A stretch of DNA of 64,000 nucleotides from Streptomyces gilvus (GCF_022513565.1 NZ_JAKWBE010000004.1:186001-250000), one strand, 5' to 3'; positions 1-9,449 are shown, counted from the first letter of the stretch. The notes: a model not told the origin generated them from the sequence alone. Numbers and translations are program-made.

Positions 1-869
1 ACCCCATGATGTGGGTCGCCGGCATCCGCGCGCTGTACCTCCAGGCCCTGCACCCGCGCGCGGTGCGCGGCGTCATGCAGAACTCCGACTTCCGCAGGGA
101 CGCCTGGGGCCGGCTGATGCGGACGGCCGACTTCGTCGGTACGACGACCTACGGCACCACCGAGGCCGCCGAACGCGCGGGCGCCCGCGTCCGCAGGATC
201 CACAGCATGCTGTCCGCCACCGACCCGGACACCGGTGAGCGGTACGGCGTCGACGAACCAGAGCTGCTGCTCTGGGTGCACTGCGCCGAGATCGACTCGT
301 ATCTGCAGGTCCTGCGCCGCTCCGGGTTCCGCCTCACCGACGCCGAGGCCGACCGCTACATCGCCGAACACCGGGAGAGTGCCCGCCTGGTGGGCCTCGA
401 CCCCGACGCCGTACCGGCCGACCAGCGGAAGATGAACGCCTACTTCGAGAGGGTGCGACCCGAGCTCGCCGTCGGACCCGAGGCACGCGCGGTGGACGAC
501 TTCCTGCTCCGCCCGCCGACGCACCCCCTGCTCGTCCCGGCGCGCGAGGTGCTGTGGCGGCGCGTGGCACACCTGGCGTACGCCGCCCTGCCGCCGTACG
601 CCCACGAGTTGTACGGCAGACCGGCCCCGAAACCCGCCGCCGTCACTCGGCGACTGCGTGCCACGGGCACCCTGCTGCGCCGCGTTCCCGCACGTGTGCG
701 CTGGCAACTCCCGCCCAAACACATCCTGCGCGCCATGGCACGCCTCGGCCCGGGCGCGCGCCCCGCACCGTACAAACTCGGACGACAGCTGGCCATACTG
801 GACGAGCCAGGGGAGGGCGGGACGAACCGTACGGGGGGCGATCGCGCGAGATGGGGGACAGCAGGCTGA
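1..869 (+). CDS. Oxygenase MpaB / DUF2236 family protein (5' end outside window)
   Basis: The frame is open to the left window edge, so the true start lies upstream; about 288 residues are visible, close to the usual family length of roughly 300, so only a short N-terminal piece is missing. The LQALHPRAV segment near the visible N-terminus and the VGTTTYGTTEAA segment about 40 residues later match the conserved core of DUF2236, the family that includes the haem-binding latex-clearing protein Lcp and MpaB. Members are thought to be haem-dependent oxygenases or hydroxylases; no substrate can be assigned here. The C-terminal 25 residues are low-complexity and overlap the next gene by 19 bp, which suggests translational coupling. 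Family assignment is firm, function is inferred from the family only. Confidence 0.85.
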   Translation, partial: PMMWVAGIRALYLQALHPRAVRGVMQNSDFRRDAWGRLMRTADFVGTTTYGTTEAAERAGARVRRIHSMLSATDPDTGERYGVDEPELLLWVHCAEIDSYLQVLRRSGFRLTDAEADRYIAEHRESARLVGLDPDAVPADQRKMNAYFERVRPELAVGPEARAVDDFLLRPPTHPLLVPAREVLWRRVAHLAYAALPPYAHELYGRPAPKPAAVTRRLRATGTLLRRVPARVRWQLPPKHILRAMARLGPGARPAPYKLGRQLAILDEPGEGGTNRTGGDRARWGTAG

Positions 870-3091
870 TCCACGGCCGCTACCGGCTGCTCGACCTGAT
901 CGGGCGGGGCGGTATGGGCGAGGTGTGGCGGGCCCGGGACGAGTCGCTGGGCCGGCACGTCGCCGTGAAGTGCCTGAGGCCCCTCGGCCCCCACCACGAC
1001 CAGGCCTTCACCCGGGTCCTGCGGGAACGCTTCCGCCGTGAGGCCCGCGTGGCCGCCGCGCTGCAACACCGCGGGGTGACGGTCGTGCACGACTTCGGCG
1101 AGGACGACGGCGTCCTCTATCTCGTCATGGAGCTGCTGGAGGGCCGCAACCTCAGCCAGCTCCTGGACGACAACGAGCACCACCCGCTGCCGGTGGCCGA
1201 CGTCGTGGACATCGCCGACCAGGTCTCCGCCGCCCTCGCCTACACCCACCGGCAGGGCATCGTGCACCGCGATCTGAAGCCCGCCAACATCATGCGGCTC
1301 ACCGACGGCACGGTGAAGATCTGCGACTTCGGCATCGCCCGCCTCGGCCACGACATCGGCTTCACCTCCCGGCTCACCGGCACCGGCATCGCGATGGGCA
1401 CCCCGCACTACATGTCCCCGGAGCAGATCGGCGGCTCGGAGGTCGACCAGCGCAGCGACCTGTACTCGCTGGGCTGCGTGCTCTACGAGATCGCCACCGG
1501 CGCCCCGCCCTTCGACCTCGACGACGCCTGGGCCATTCTCGTCGGCCACCGCGACACCCCGCCCCGCCCGCCGCGCACCCAGCGCCCCGAACTGCCCGAG
1601 TACCTCGAGAAGGTCATCCTCGACCTGCTGGCCAAGCGGCCCGAGCAACGCCCGCACGACGCCCGCGAGTTGGGCCGGCGCATCAGCATGGGCCGCACGA
1701 CACCGGCGTACGTGCCCACCGTGGTGACCCCGCAGCCGGTGCTCCGGCCGCCGGAGCAGGCCCCCTCCCGCGAGCCCCGGCTGCCGTCCTGGACGCGCGG
1801 GATGACCACCGGCCACAAGGCCACCGGAGCCGGGCTGAGCACCACCCCGCCGGACGCCGGGGCCGGGCTGACCGGCGAGTGGATCGCCCGGCCGGCTCAC
1901 GGCCACGCGGAGGAGCCGGCGCCCGAGGGGCCCTCCGCCCCCTCCCCGCAGACGCTCGCCGCCCTGGCCGGACGGCACAACGCCGGACTGAGCCTCGGCA
2001 GACTCGGCCGCTGGGCGGAGGCCGGCGAGGTGCACCGGGCGGTCGCCGCCGAACGCGCCCGGCTGCTCGGCCCCGACCACGCCGACACCCTCGCCAGCCG
2101 CTACGAGGTCGCCTTCACCCTCAGCCGCACGGGCCGCGCCGCCGAGGCGCTGCAGGAGTACAAGCACGTGGCCGCCGCGAGAACCCGCGCTTTGGGCGCC
2201 GACCACCCCGACACCCTCGCCGCCCGCCAGGAAATGGCGTACGTGCTGGGCCAGTTGGGCCGCCACTTCGACGCCCACGAGGTGTACAAGTCGGTGCTCG
2301 CCGCCCGGGAGCGGGGGATGGGCGCGGACCACCCCGACACCCTGCGCTGCCGGCACAACCTCGCCTTCAACCTCAGCAGACTCGGGCGCCTGGAGGACTC
2401 GTACCGCATGGCCCGCGAGGTGGCCGCCGCCCGCGCCCGCGTGCTCGGCCCCGACCACCCCGACACCCTGGTCACCCGCTACGAGGTCGCCTACGCGCTC
2501 GGCCAGCTGGGCCGCTGGCCGGAAGCCCTGCAGACCTACCGCGAGGTCGCCGAGGCCCGCGCCCGGGCCCTCGGCCCCGACCACGCCGACACCCTCGCCG
2601 CCCGCTACGAGGTCGGCATCAGCCTGGGCCGCCTCGGCCGCAGCGCGGAGGCGCTCACCCTCTACCGCGAGCTGATCGACGACCGCACCCGCGTCCAGGG
2701 CCCCACCCACCCCGAGACCCTGCGCGCCCGCCACGGCCTCGGCGTCAACCTCGGCCGGCTCGGCCGCTGGGAGGAGGCCCTCGCCGAGTCCCGCGACGTC
2801 TGCGCGATCCGCGAGCGCGTCCTCGGTCCCGAACACCCCGACACCCTGGTCAGCCGCCGCGAGGTCGCCGTCGGTCTCGGCTGGCTGGGCCGGTGGGCCG
2901 ACGCCCTGACCGAGTACCGCCGGGTGGCCGCCGCCCGCGAGCGCGTCCTGGGCCCCGACCACCCCGACACCCTCGCCAGCCGCAACGACGAGGCCCACTG
3001 CCTGGAACAGCTCGGCCGGGGCGCCGAGGCCGGCGAGCTGTACCGCCGGGTGGCGGTCCTGCGCCAGCAGCGGTCCTCCCGCGGACGCTGA
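851..3091 (+). CDS. Serine/threonine protein kinase with C-terminal TPR array
   Basis: 746 residues starting at ATG 851, which places the kinase domain at the extreme N-terminus (MGDSRLIHGRYRLLDLIGRG) and overlaps the upstream gene by 19 bp. The Hanks-type kinase domain (about 11-275) is complete: P-loop GRGGMGEVW, lysine 40 in VAVK, catalytic HRDLKPAN at 139-146, DFG at 159-161 and SPEQ in the activation segment. A Pro/Thr-rich linker follows, then from about residue 370 eight consecutive 42-residue TPR units of the kinesin-light-chain/NB-ARC type, each carrying an HPDTL or HADTL signature. There is no transmembrane helix and no PASTA domain, so unlike PknB it is predicted to be cytosolic, with the TPRs as protein-binding platform. 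Substrate unknown. Confidence 0.93.
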   Translation: MGDSRLIHGRYRLLDLIGRGGMGEVWRARDESLGRHVAVKCLRPLGPHHDQAFTRVLRERFRREARVAAALQHRGVTVVHDFGEDDGVLYLVMELLEGRNLSQLLDDNEHHPLPVADVVDIADQVSAALAYTHRQGIVHRDLKPANIMRLTDGTVKICDFGIARLGHDIGFTSRLTGTGIAMGTPHYMSPEQIGGSEVDQRSDLYSLGCVLYEIATGAPPFDLDDAWAILVGHRDTPPRPPRTQRPELPEYLEKVILDLLAKRPEQRPHDARELGRRISMGRTTPAYVPTVVTPQPVLRPPEQAPSREPRLPSWTRGMTTGHKATGAGLSTTPPDAGAGLTGEWIARPAHGHAEEPAPEGPSAPSPQTLAALAGRHNAGLSLGRLGRWAEAGEVHRAVAAERARLLGPDHADTLASRYEVAFTLSRTGRAAEALQEYKHVAAARTRALGADHPDTLAARQEMAYVLGQLGRHFDAHEVYKSVLAARERGMGADHPDTLRCRHNLAFNLSRLGRLEDSYRMAREVAAARARVLGPDHPDTLVTRYEVAYALGQLGRWPEALQTYREVAEARARALGPDHADTLAARYEVGISLGRLGRSAEALTLYRELIDDRTRVQGPTHPETLRARHGLGVNLGRLGRWEEALAESRDVCAIRERVLGPEHPDTLVSRREVAVGLGWLGRWADALTEYRRVAAARERVLGPDHPDTLASRNDEAHCLEQLGRGAEAGELYRRVAVLRQQRSSRGR

Positions 3092-3157
3092 ACGCTCCGG
3101 GGTCCGTATCGCCGTACACCCCTGGCCGCTGACGATCATCGCGTGTTACCAAGAAGC

Positions 3158-4735
3158 ATGCCTGCACACGAGGGACCCGCGACGCACCGTACCTATGACG
3201 CCGTGATCGTCGGCGGAGGGCACAACGGCCTGGTCGCCGCCGCCTACCTGGCCCGGGCCGGACGCTCCGTGCTGGTCCTGGAGCGGCTGGAGCACGCCGG
3301 GGGAGCCGCGGTGTCCACCCGTCCGTTCGCCGGGGTCGACGCCCGGCTGTCGCGCTACTCGTACCTGGTCAGCCTGCTGCCGAAGAAGATCGTCCGGGAC
3401 CTGGGCCTGGACTTCCGGGTCCGCGCCCGCACCATCTCCTCGTACACACCCGTGGAGCGGGACGGAAAGGCCACCGGACTCCTGGTGGGCGGCGGGGAGC
3501 GGCGCACCCGCGAGGCCTTCGCCCGGCTGACCGGCTCCGAGCGGGAGTACGAGGCCTGGCAGCGCTTCTACGGCATGACCGGCCGCGTCGCCGAGCGGGT
3601 CTTCCCCACGCTCACCGAGCCCCTGCCGGACCAGGAGGAGCTGCGCCGCCGCGTCGACGACGAGGAAGCCTGGCGGACCCTGTTCGAGGAACCGATCGGC
3701 GTGGCGATCGAGGACCGCTTCGCCGACGACCTGGTGCGGGGCGTGGTCCTCACCGACGCCCTGATCGGCACCTTCGCCGACGCCCACGACCCGTCCCTGG
3801 CACAGAACCGCTGCTTCCTCTACCACGTCATCGGCGGCGGCACGGGCGCGTGGGACGTGCCGGTCGGCGGCATGGGCGCGTTGACCGACGCCCTGGCCGG
3901 CGCCGCACGCGACGCGGGTGCCGTCCTCGCCACCGGGCACGAGGCGGTACGGATCGACACGGACGGCCGAACCGCCGAGATCACCTACCGCACGGCCGAC
4001 GGCGAGGGCACCGTCGCCGCCCGGCACGTCCTGGTGGGCGCCTCCCCGCAGGCCCTCGCCGAGCTGACCGGTGACGCGCCGCCCGCTCCCGCCGAGGGCG
4101 CGCAGCTCAAGGTCAACATGCTGCTCAAGCGACTGCCGAAGCTGCGGGACGAGTCGGTGGACCCCCGCGAGGCGTTCTCCGGCACCTTCCACATCGCCGA
4201 GGGTTACCGGCAGCTCGCCACCGCCCACGCCCAGGCCGCCGCGGGCCGGCTTCCTCTCGCGCCGCCCTCCGAGATCTACTGTCACTCGCTCACCGACCCC
4301 ACGATCCTCGGCCCCGACCTGGTCGAGCAGGGCTACCAGACCCTCACCCTGTTCGGCCTGCACACCCCGGCCCGGCTCTTCGACCGGGACAACGACGCCG
4401 TACGCGAGGAACTCCTCAAGTCGACCCTCGCCCAGCTCGACGCCCACCTCGCCGAACCCCTCGCCGACTGCCTCGCCACCGACGCCGACGGCCGCCCCTG
4501 CATCGAGGCGAAGACCCCGCTGGACCTGGAGCGCGACCTGCGGCTGCCCGGCGGGAACATCTTCCACCGGGAGCTGTCCTGGCCCTACTCCGGTACGGAC
4601 AGCGGCCGTTGGGGCGTGGAGACGGGGCATGCGAACGTGCTGCTGTGCGGGGCCGGCGCGGTGCGCGGCGGGGGAGTGAGCGGGGTGCCGGGGCACAACG
4701 CGGCGATGGCGGTGCTGGAGGCGACCGGCGAGTGA
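3158..4735 (+). CDS. FAD/NAD(P)-dependent oxidoreductase, PYROXD2 / phytoene-desaturase-like
   Basis: 525 residues from ATG 3158 (an in-frame GTG at 3143 adds five residues; the ATG puts the Rossmann strand about 15 residues in, as usual). The N-terminus has the dinucleotide-binding fingerprint VIVGGGHNGLVAAAYLARAG followed by an acidic end of strand two (VLVLER). The C-terminus has the second FAD contact typical of CrtI-like amine-oxidase-fold proteins (NVLLCGAGAVRGGGVSG, then PGHNAAMAVL). Sequence features fit the PYROXD2 group of the phytoene-desaturase superfamily, whose substrates are mostly unknown; no carotenoid genes lie nearby, so a carotenoid role is not supported. The stop overlaps the start of the following methyltransferase by 4 bp, indicating co-translation. 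Confidence 0.87.
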   Translation: MPAHEGPATHRTYDAVIVGGGHNGLVAAAYLARAGRSVLVLERLEHAGGAAVSTRPFAGVDARLSRYSYLVSLLPKKIVRDLGLDFRVRARTISSYTPVERDGKATGLLVGGGERRTREAFARLTGSEREYEAWQRFYGMTGRVAERVFPTLTEPLPDQEELRRRVDDEEAWRTLFEEPIGVAIEDRFADDLVRGVVLTDALIGTFADAHDPSLAQNRCFLYHVIGGGTGAWDVPVGGMGALTDALAGAARDAGAVLATGHEAVRIDTDGRTAEITYRTADGEGTVAARHVLVGASPQALAELTGDAPPAPAEGAQLKVNMLLKRLPKLRDESVDPREAFSGTFHIAEGYRQLATAHAQAAAGRLPLAPPSEIYCHSLTDPTILGPDLVEQGYQTLTLFGLHTPARLFDRDNDAVREELLKSTLAQLDAHLAEPLADCLATDADGRPCIEAKTPLDLERDLRLPGGNIFHRELSWPYSGTDSGRWGVETGHANVLLCGAGAVRGGGVSGVPGHNAAMAVLEATGE

Positions 4736-5523
4736 CCGGCTCGGCACGGGACTTCTACGACTCGCTCGCCGCCGACTACCACCGCGTCTTCCCGGACTGG
4801 GAGGCGAGCATGGTCCGCCAGGCGGCCGTGCTGGACGCCATGATCCGCCGCGAACTCGGGCCGGGACCGCACCGGTTGCTGGACTGCGCCTGCGGCATCG
4901 GCACCCAGGCGATCGGCCTGGCCCGCGCCGGGCACCGGGTGGTCGGCAGCGACCTGAGCCCGGTGGCCGCCGCTCGCGCCGCCACCGAGGCCGAATCCCG
5001 CGGGACGGCCCTTGCGACCGTGGCGGCGGACATGCGTCAACTCCCTTTCCGGACGGCCGCCTTCGATGTCGTCGTCTGTGCCGACAACTCCCTCGCCCAC
5101 CTGCTGACCGCCCACGACGTGAGAGCGGCACTCGGCGCCATGCGGCGCGTCCTGACGGACGACGGCCTGCTCCTGCTCACCCTCCGCGACTACGACGAGC
5201 TGCGCCGCACCCGCCCCTCCTCCTCGCCGCCCCAGGTCTCCCACGGGCCGGACGGCCGGTCGATCACCTTCCAGCTGTGGCACTGGCACGAGGACGGCGA
5301 GCGCTACGACCAGGAGTACTTCCAGCTCATACCCGACGGACCGGGCTGGCAGGTCCGGGTACGGCACACCACTTCCCGGGCGGCGACCCGGGACGAGGTG
5401 GCGGACGCGGCGGCCCGGGCCGGCTTCACGGACGTCACCTGGCACATGCCCGGGACCAGCGGCTACTACCAGCCCGTCCTGACGGCGCGCGCGGCGACAG
5501 GACGAGGCGCCCACCTGCCGTGA
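4732..5523 (+). CDS. Class I SAM-dependent methyltransferase
   Basis: 263 residues beginning at GTG 4732 inside a GTGA overlap with the preceding oxidoreductase; this start gives the standard short N-terminal helix (ARDFYDSLAADYHRVFPDW) before motif I. SAM-binding motif I reads LDCACGIGTQAIGLA, followed by the acidic motif II residue in VVGSDLSP and the motif IV region FDVVVCADNSLAHL. The fold and length match small-molecule methyltransferases of the Methyltransf_25/UbiE type. The coupled oxidoreductase suggests that both act on the same substrate or pathway, but nothing in the sequence identifies it. Confidence 0.88.
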   Translation: MTGSARDFYDSLAADYHRVFPDWEASMVRQAAVLDAMIRRELGPGPHRLLDCACGIGTQAIGLARAGHRVVGSDLSPVAAARAATEAESRGTALATVAADMRQLPFRTAAFDVVVCADNSLAHLLTAHDVRAALGAMRRVLTDDGLLLLTLRDYDELRRTRPSSSPPQVSHGPDGRSITFQLWHWHEDGERYDQEYFQLIPDGPGWQVRVRHTTSRAATRDEVADAAARAGFTDVTWHMPGTSGYYQPVLTARAATGRGAHLP

Positions 5524-5628
5524 CCACCGCGTCTCGCCCGCGGCGGGTGAGGCGGCGGGCCGGTCCATCGGCTCCGATGGGAGGGGCGGAACCTGCGCCC
5601 GGGGGCCGACTTCGGCGAGGTGGACATC

Positions 5629-7257
5629 ATGCGACACTGGCGCGCTCTGATCGTTCTGGGGACGGCCCAGTTCCTGATGGTGCTGGACACCTCCGTCATG
5701 AACGTCTCCATCAGCCAGCTGGTCAAGGACTTCGACACCGAGGTCACCGCCATCCAGGCGGTCATCACGCTGTACGCCCTCGTCATGGCCGCGTTCATGA
5801 TCATCGGTGGTCGGCTCGGGGACATGTGGGGCCGCCGCCGCGTGTTCCTGCTCGGCATGACCGTCTACGGCACCGGATCCCTCGTCACCGCGCTGGCCCC
5901 CACCCTCTGGGTCCTCGCCGTGGGCTGGTCGGTGATCGAGGGGCTCGGCGCCGCCATGGTGCTGCCCGCCATGGCGGCCCTGGTCGCGGAGTCCTACCGG
6001 GGACGCGAGCGGGCCGTCGCCTACGGGGTTGTGGGCGGGCTCGCCGGCGCGGGGATCGCGGTCGGCCCGCTGCTGGGCGGCTGGGTGACGACGTACCTGA
6101 CCTGGCGGCTGGTCTTCGCCGGGGAGGTGGTGGTCGTCGTCGCCGTCCTGCTGTTCCGCAAGGCGATCGCGGAGGTCCCGCGGAGCGGGCCGCGCCCGCA
6201 CATGGACGTCTTCGGCGCCGTGCTCTCGGCGGCCGGCCTCGGTCTGGGCGTGCTCGGCGTGCTGCAGAGCGGCTCCTGGGGCTGGGTGCAGCCCCGCAAT
6301 CCGCCCTTCACCGTGTTCGGCTTCGCGCCCACGCTGTTCGTCGTGGGCGCCGGCGTGGGAGTCCTGGCCGTGTTCGTGCGCTGGGAGCACCGCAGGGACG
6401 CCCGCGCGGCCGACCCCCTGGTCCATCTGGTGCTGCTGCGCCGGCCGGCCCTGCGGTCCGGGCTGCTGACGCTGCTCAGCCAGAACCTCATCCTGCTGGG
6501 CCTGTTCTTCGCCATCCCGCTGTATCTGCAGGTCGTGCAGGGCTTCGACGCGTTCCAGACCGGGCTGCGCCTGCTGCCGGTCTCCGTCACCATGCTCGCG
6601 GCCTCGACGGTCGCCTCCCGGCTGGGGCGTGTCATCGGTCCACGCCGGGTGGTCCGGCTGGCGCTGCTGACCCTGACCGGGGCGATCATCTGGCTGCTGG
6701 CCACCATCGACCCGGTCATCGACGACGCCCAGTTCGCCGGCGCCATGGCCGTGCTGGGCATCGGCATGGGGCTGCTCGCCTCCCAGCTGGGCAACGTCGT
6801 GCAGTCCAGCGCCGGTGAGGAGGAGCGCAGCGAGGCCGGCGGGCTGCAGTTCACGGCCCAGAACCTGGGCTCGGCGCTGGGCACCGCGCTCATCGGCTCG
6901 CTGCTCGTCGGCGCGCTGGCCCACGCCTTCACCACCCAGGTGGAGAACAACCCGCGGCTTTCGGAGCAGGCCCGTCACGAGACGAGCGTGGCCCTCGAGT
7001 CCGGCATCAGCTTCGTCTCCACCGACCAGGTGCACGCGGCGGCCGAACGCGCCGGACTGCCGCCCAGCGAGGTCGACGCGCTCACGGACTCGTACGCCTC
7101 CGCCCAGCTCGACGGGCTGAAGGCGGCGATCCTCGCCGCCGGCGGCATCACCCTCGCGAGCTTCCTGGTCACCCCGGGCCTGCCGGGAGCCCCGGCCGCG
7201 CGGGCCCGGCAGCCGAAGGCAGGGGCGGCGGCCCCGGCCGTCGGCGGCGCGAGCTGA
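5629..7257 (+). CDS. MFS transporter, DHA2 (14-TMS) drug:H+ antiporter type
   Basis: 542 residues from ATG 5629. A GTG at 5620 is also in frame, but the only ribosome-binding sequence (GAGG, 5617-5620) overlaps it and lies 8 bases before the ATG, so the ATG is preferred. TM1 begins immediately (ALIVLGTAQFLMVLDTSVMNV), and the loop 2-3 signature GGRLGDMWGRRRVF and motif C-like glycine-rich TM5 (GGLAGAGIAVGPLLGGW) are present. Hydrophobicity gives about 14 helices, as in the EmrB/QacA group. It probably exports a hydrophobic drug or metabolite by proton exchange. No TetR or MarR regulator is adjacent. The small membrane gene 16 bp downstream is probably co-transcribed. Confidence 0.92.
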   Translation: MRHWRALIVLGTAQFLMVLDTSVMNVSISQLVKDFDTEVTAIQAVITLYALVMAAFMIIGGRLGDMWGRRRVFLLGMTVYGTGSLVTALAPTLWVLAVGWSVIEGLGAAMVLPAMAALVAESYRGRERAVAYGVVGGLAGAGIAVGPLLGGWVTTYLTWRLVFAGEVVVVVAVLLFRKAIAEVPRSGPRPHMDVFGAVLSAAGLGLGVLGVLQSGSWGWVQPRNPPFTVFGFAPTLFVVGAGVGVLAVFVRWEHRRDARAADPLVHLVLLRRPALRSGLLTLLSQNLILLGLFFAIPLYLQVVQGFDAFQTGLRLLPVSVTMLAASTVASRLGRVIGPRRVVRLALLTLTGAIIWLLATIDPVIDDAQFAGAMAVLGIGMGLLASQLGNVVQSSAGEEERSEAGGLQFTAQNLGSALGTALIGSLLVGALAHAFTTQVENNPRLSEQARHETSVALESGISFVSTDQVHAAAERAGLPPSEVDALTDSYASAQLDGLKAAILAAGGITLASFLVTPGLPGAPAARARQPKAGAAAPAVGGAS

Positions 7258-7273
7258 GGAGGAGACGAACGCC

Positions 7274-7792
7274 ATGTCCCGCACCGACCGGATCACGCCG
7301 GGGGCCCGGAGTACGGAGCACCGGGCCGCCTCCGACTACACGGGCGGCGTCTACGGCTCCATGCTCGCCGCGTCCGTGGTGGTCGGGGCGGCCACGCTGG
7401 ACTCGTTCCCGCGCCTGGAGCTGGTGCTGCTGCTGTTGCTGACCGGCCTGGTCTTCTGGATCGGGCATGTGCACGCGCAGCTGTTCGGCGCCCGGCTGGC
7501 CCGGCAGGCGCTGGATCGCCGGGTCGTCCTGCGGGTCTGCCGGGAGGAGTGGCCGATCGTCAAGGCCGCGGTGCCGCCGGCCGCGGCGGTGGCGGTCAGC
7601 CCCCTGCTGGGCCTGGACCTCCAGGGCGCGCTCTGGCTGGCGCTCTGTGTCGCCGTCGCGGGTCAGATCGGCTGGTCGATGGCGGCGGCCCGGCGCGCCG
7701 GCGCCGGCTGGCCACTGGTGGCCGTGACCGCCGTGGTCAACCTGGTGCTCGGTCTGCTGATCATCCTGCTCAAGATCCTTCTGACGCACTGA
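7274..7792 (+). CDS. Four-helix membrane protein of unknown function
   Basis: 172 residues with an excellent ribosome-binding site (GAGGAGGAG, 13 bases before ATG 7274). After a polar N-terminus of about 25 residues there are four hydrophobic segments: around residues 30-45, 53-68 (LVLLLLLTGLVFWIGHVHAQ), a Pro/Ala-rich central pair, and a C-terminal helix (VVNLVLGLLIILLKILLTH). I recognise no conserved domain. It follows the MFS exporter at 16 bp and may be co-expressed, but no functional inference beyond an integral membrane protein is justified. Confidence 0.75.
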   Translation: MSRTDRITPGARSTEHRAASDYTGGVYGSMLAASVVVGAATLDSFPRLELVLLLLLTGLVFWIGHVHAQLFGARLARQALDRRVVLRVCREEWPIVKAAVPPAAAVAVSPLLGLDLQGALWLALCVAVAGQIGWSMAAARRAGAGWPLVAVTAVVNLVLGLLIILLKILLTH

Positions 7793-7804
7793 ACGCCCGC
7801 GCTG

Positions 7805-7830
7805 CGCGTGGTCGAGACGCGTGGTCGAGA
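7805..7830. repeat. Tandem 13-bp direct repeat between convergent genes
   Basis: Two perfect adjacent copies of CGCGTGGTCGAGA (7805-7817 and 7818-7830) lie in the 69-bp gap between the stop codons of the membrane protein gene (+) and the DUF2252 gene (-). There is no coding support. It may be a slippage product, or part of a 3'-end structure. Confidence 0.8.
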
Positions 7831-7861
7831 TGTGCCAGGTGCCCGAGTGACCGGCCTGGCG

Positions 7862-9271
7862 TCAGAGCGTCTCCGCGGTGAGCCTGCCGGAGTCCACGGC
7901 GACCCGGAGTGCCGCGTAGTCCCGCTCGTTCTGGTCGGCGTAGGCCTGCCCGAACCGCACCAGCGCGCGGTCGAACCCGTCGCCGGAGCCCAGGTAGGCG
8001 CCGATCGCGACGGGATCTCCGGAGCGGGCGTGGGCCCGGGCCAGCGAGGCCCCGCACACCTGGGCGAACAGGTTCAGCATGTCCGGGTCCATGGTCTCGG
8101 GCCGGGCGATGCCCTTCCAGTCCCGCAGCTGCCGCACGTAGAAGTCCCGTTCCCGGCCGTCGAGGCCGACCACGTGGGTGTAGCCGAGGAAGATGTCGCT
8201 GGTCGTCTGGATGAGGCGCTGTCCGGTCACCACCCGGCGGCCCTGGTTGTCGAACCCCTCGCCGCCCGCGTGGGCCGCGAGCACCGACTCCTGCGCCTCC
8301 TTGGCCTGCAGCAGCAGGGGATCGTCGTCGTCGCGGCCGAGCAGCAGCAGGATCCAGCAGCGGGTGCCGACGCTGCCGACGCCCACCACCTTGCGGGCCA
8401 TGTCGACCAGCCGGTAGTGACGCAGGAGATGGCGGCGCTCCGAGGACAGCGTGGGCGCGTAGTCCTCCACCAGGGTGTGCAGCTCCTTCTCCCGTCCCTC
8501 CTCGCCCGGGTCGGCCCGCAGGTCCGCGAGCGGGGTGATCAGCGGCGGGTCCGGGGTGATGCGCCGGCCCTCGGCGGTGGCACGGGTGAGCTTGGCGAAG
8601 GCCTGCATATGGGTGCGGGTACGCGCCTGCTCCGCCGCCTGCGCGGTACGGCGGCGCTCCTTCTTGTCCATCGAGGAGGCCATCAGCCCGCGAAGCATGT
8701 CCACGTCGTCCTGGGCGTACCAGATGTCGAGGGTGCGCATGCCGGCGAACTGCCGCATCCGCTCCCGGTAGGCGCACACACAGACCTTGACGGCACTGTC
8801 CTGTTCCGCCGTCGCGAAGCCGTTGGCGCGGGCCGCGATCACGAAGCTGGCCGCGAGGCGCTTGACGTCCCACTCGAAGGGACCGGGAAACGTCTCGTCG
8901 AAGTCGTTGATGTCGAACACCAGGTGCCGTTCCGGAGAGGCCAGCATCCGGAAGTTCAGCAGATGGGCGTCCCCGCACAGCTGCACGCGCAGGCCGCTGT
9001 GGGGCAGCGCGCCCAGGTCGGTCGCCATGATGGCGGCGGCGCCCCGGTAGAAACGGAACGGCGACTCGAGCATCCGGCCGTAGCGGATCGGCACCAACTC
9101 GGGCACCCGCGTGGCGGACTGACGCTCTATCACGGCGATCGGGTCCGGCCGCTCCGGTCCCGGCTCGAACCGCCCGTGGCTCGACCGCGGGAGACGGCCG
9201 CGCTCGCCCTTGCCGTAGGAGACCCTGTCCGGCACCGACAGGGTGGACGTGAACGGGCTGTGTGCGGACAT
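7862..9271 (-). CDS. DUF2252 domain-containing protein
   Basis: 469 residues, ATG start preceded by GGAGG at good spacing. It spans the entire DUF2252 domain: RYGRMLESPFRFYRGAA, then QLCGDAHLLNFR, which resembles the HGDxxxxN catalytic loop of aminoglycoside-phosphotransferase-like folds, and VFDINDFDET, which supplies the equivalent of the metal-binding DFD aspartates. DUF2252 proteins are therefore often viewed as kinase-fold enzymes, but no reaction is established. The gene is convergent with the membrane protein upstream and divergent from the HdeD-like gene. Confidence 0.88.
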   Translation of the reverse strand: MSAHSPFTSTLSVPDRVSYGKGERGRLPRSSHGRFEPGPERPDPIAVIERQSATRVPELVPIRYGRMLESPFRFYRGAAAIMATDLGALPHSGLRVQLCGDAHLLNFRMLASPERHLVFDINDFDETFPGPFEWDVKRLAASFVIAARANGFATAEQDSAVKVCVCAYRERMRQFAGMRTLDIWYAQDDVDMLRGLMASSMDKKERRRTAQAAEQARTRTHMQAFAKLTRATAEGRRITPDPPLITPLADLRADPGEEGREKELHTLVEDYAPTLSSERRHLLRHYRLVDMARKVVGVGSVGTRCWILLLLGRDDDDPLLLQAKEAQESVLAAHAGGEGFDNQGRRVVTGQRLIQTTSDIFLGYTHVVGLDGRERDFYVRQLRDWKGIARPETMDPDMLNLFAQVCGASLARAHARSGDPVAIGAYLGSGDGFDRALVRFGQAYADQNERDYAALRVAVDSGRLTAETL

Positions 9272-9449
9272 GGCGACACCTCCGGCAACGGGTCCTCACC
9301 CCACCTCACCGCCGCACCCGCACACGGGGATCACCCGTGAGGGGTGACCCGGCGACCGCGGGCGGGCGGGACGCTGGCCGGGTGGGAGTCCCGTGCGCAC
9401 GGTCCCGACGGCGGCCCGTCGCGGTCCCCCGATCACGCCAGGAGGCGCC

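Noticed and set aside
440..3139. Very long minus-strand open frame opposite the kinase gene
   Set aside because: Repeats mirror the TPR units of the plus strand, there is no start signal, and the composition is that of an antisense frame in high-GC DNA.
4585..7296. About 900-codon minus-strand frame opposite the methyltransferase and MFS genes
   Set aside because: Low-complexity Gly/Gln/Arg/His translation and clear real genes on the other strand.
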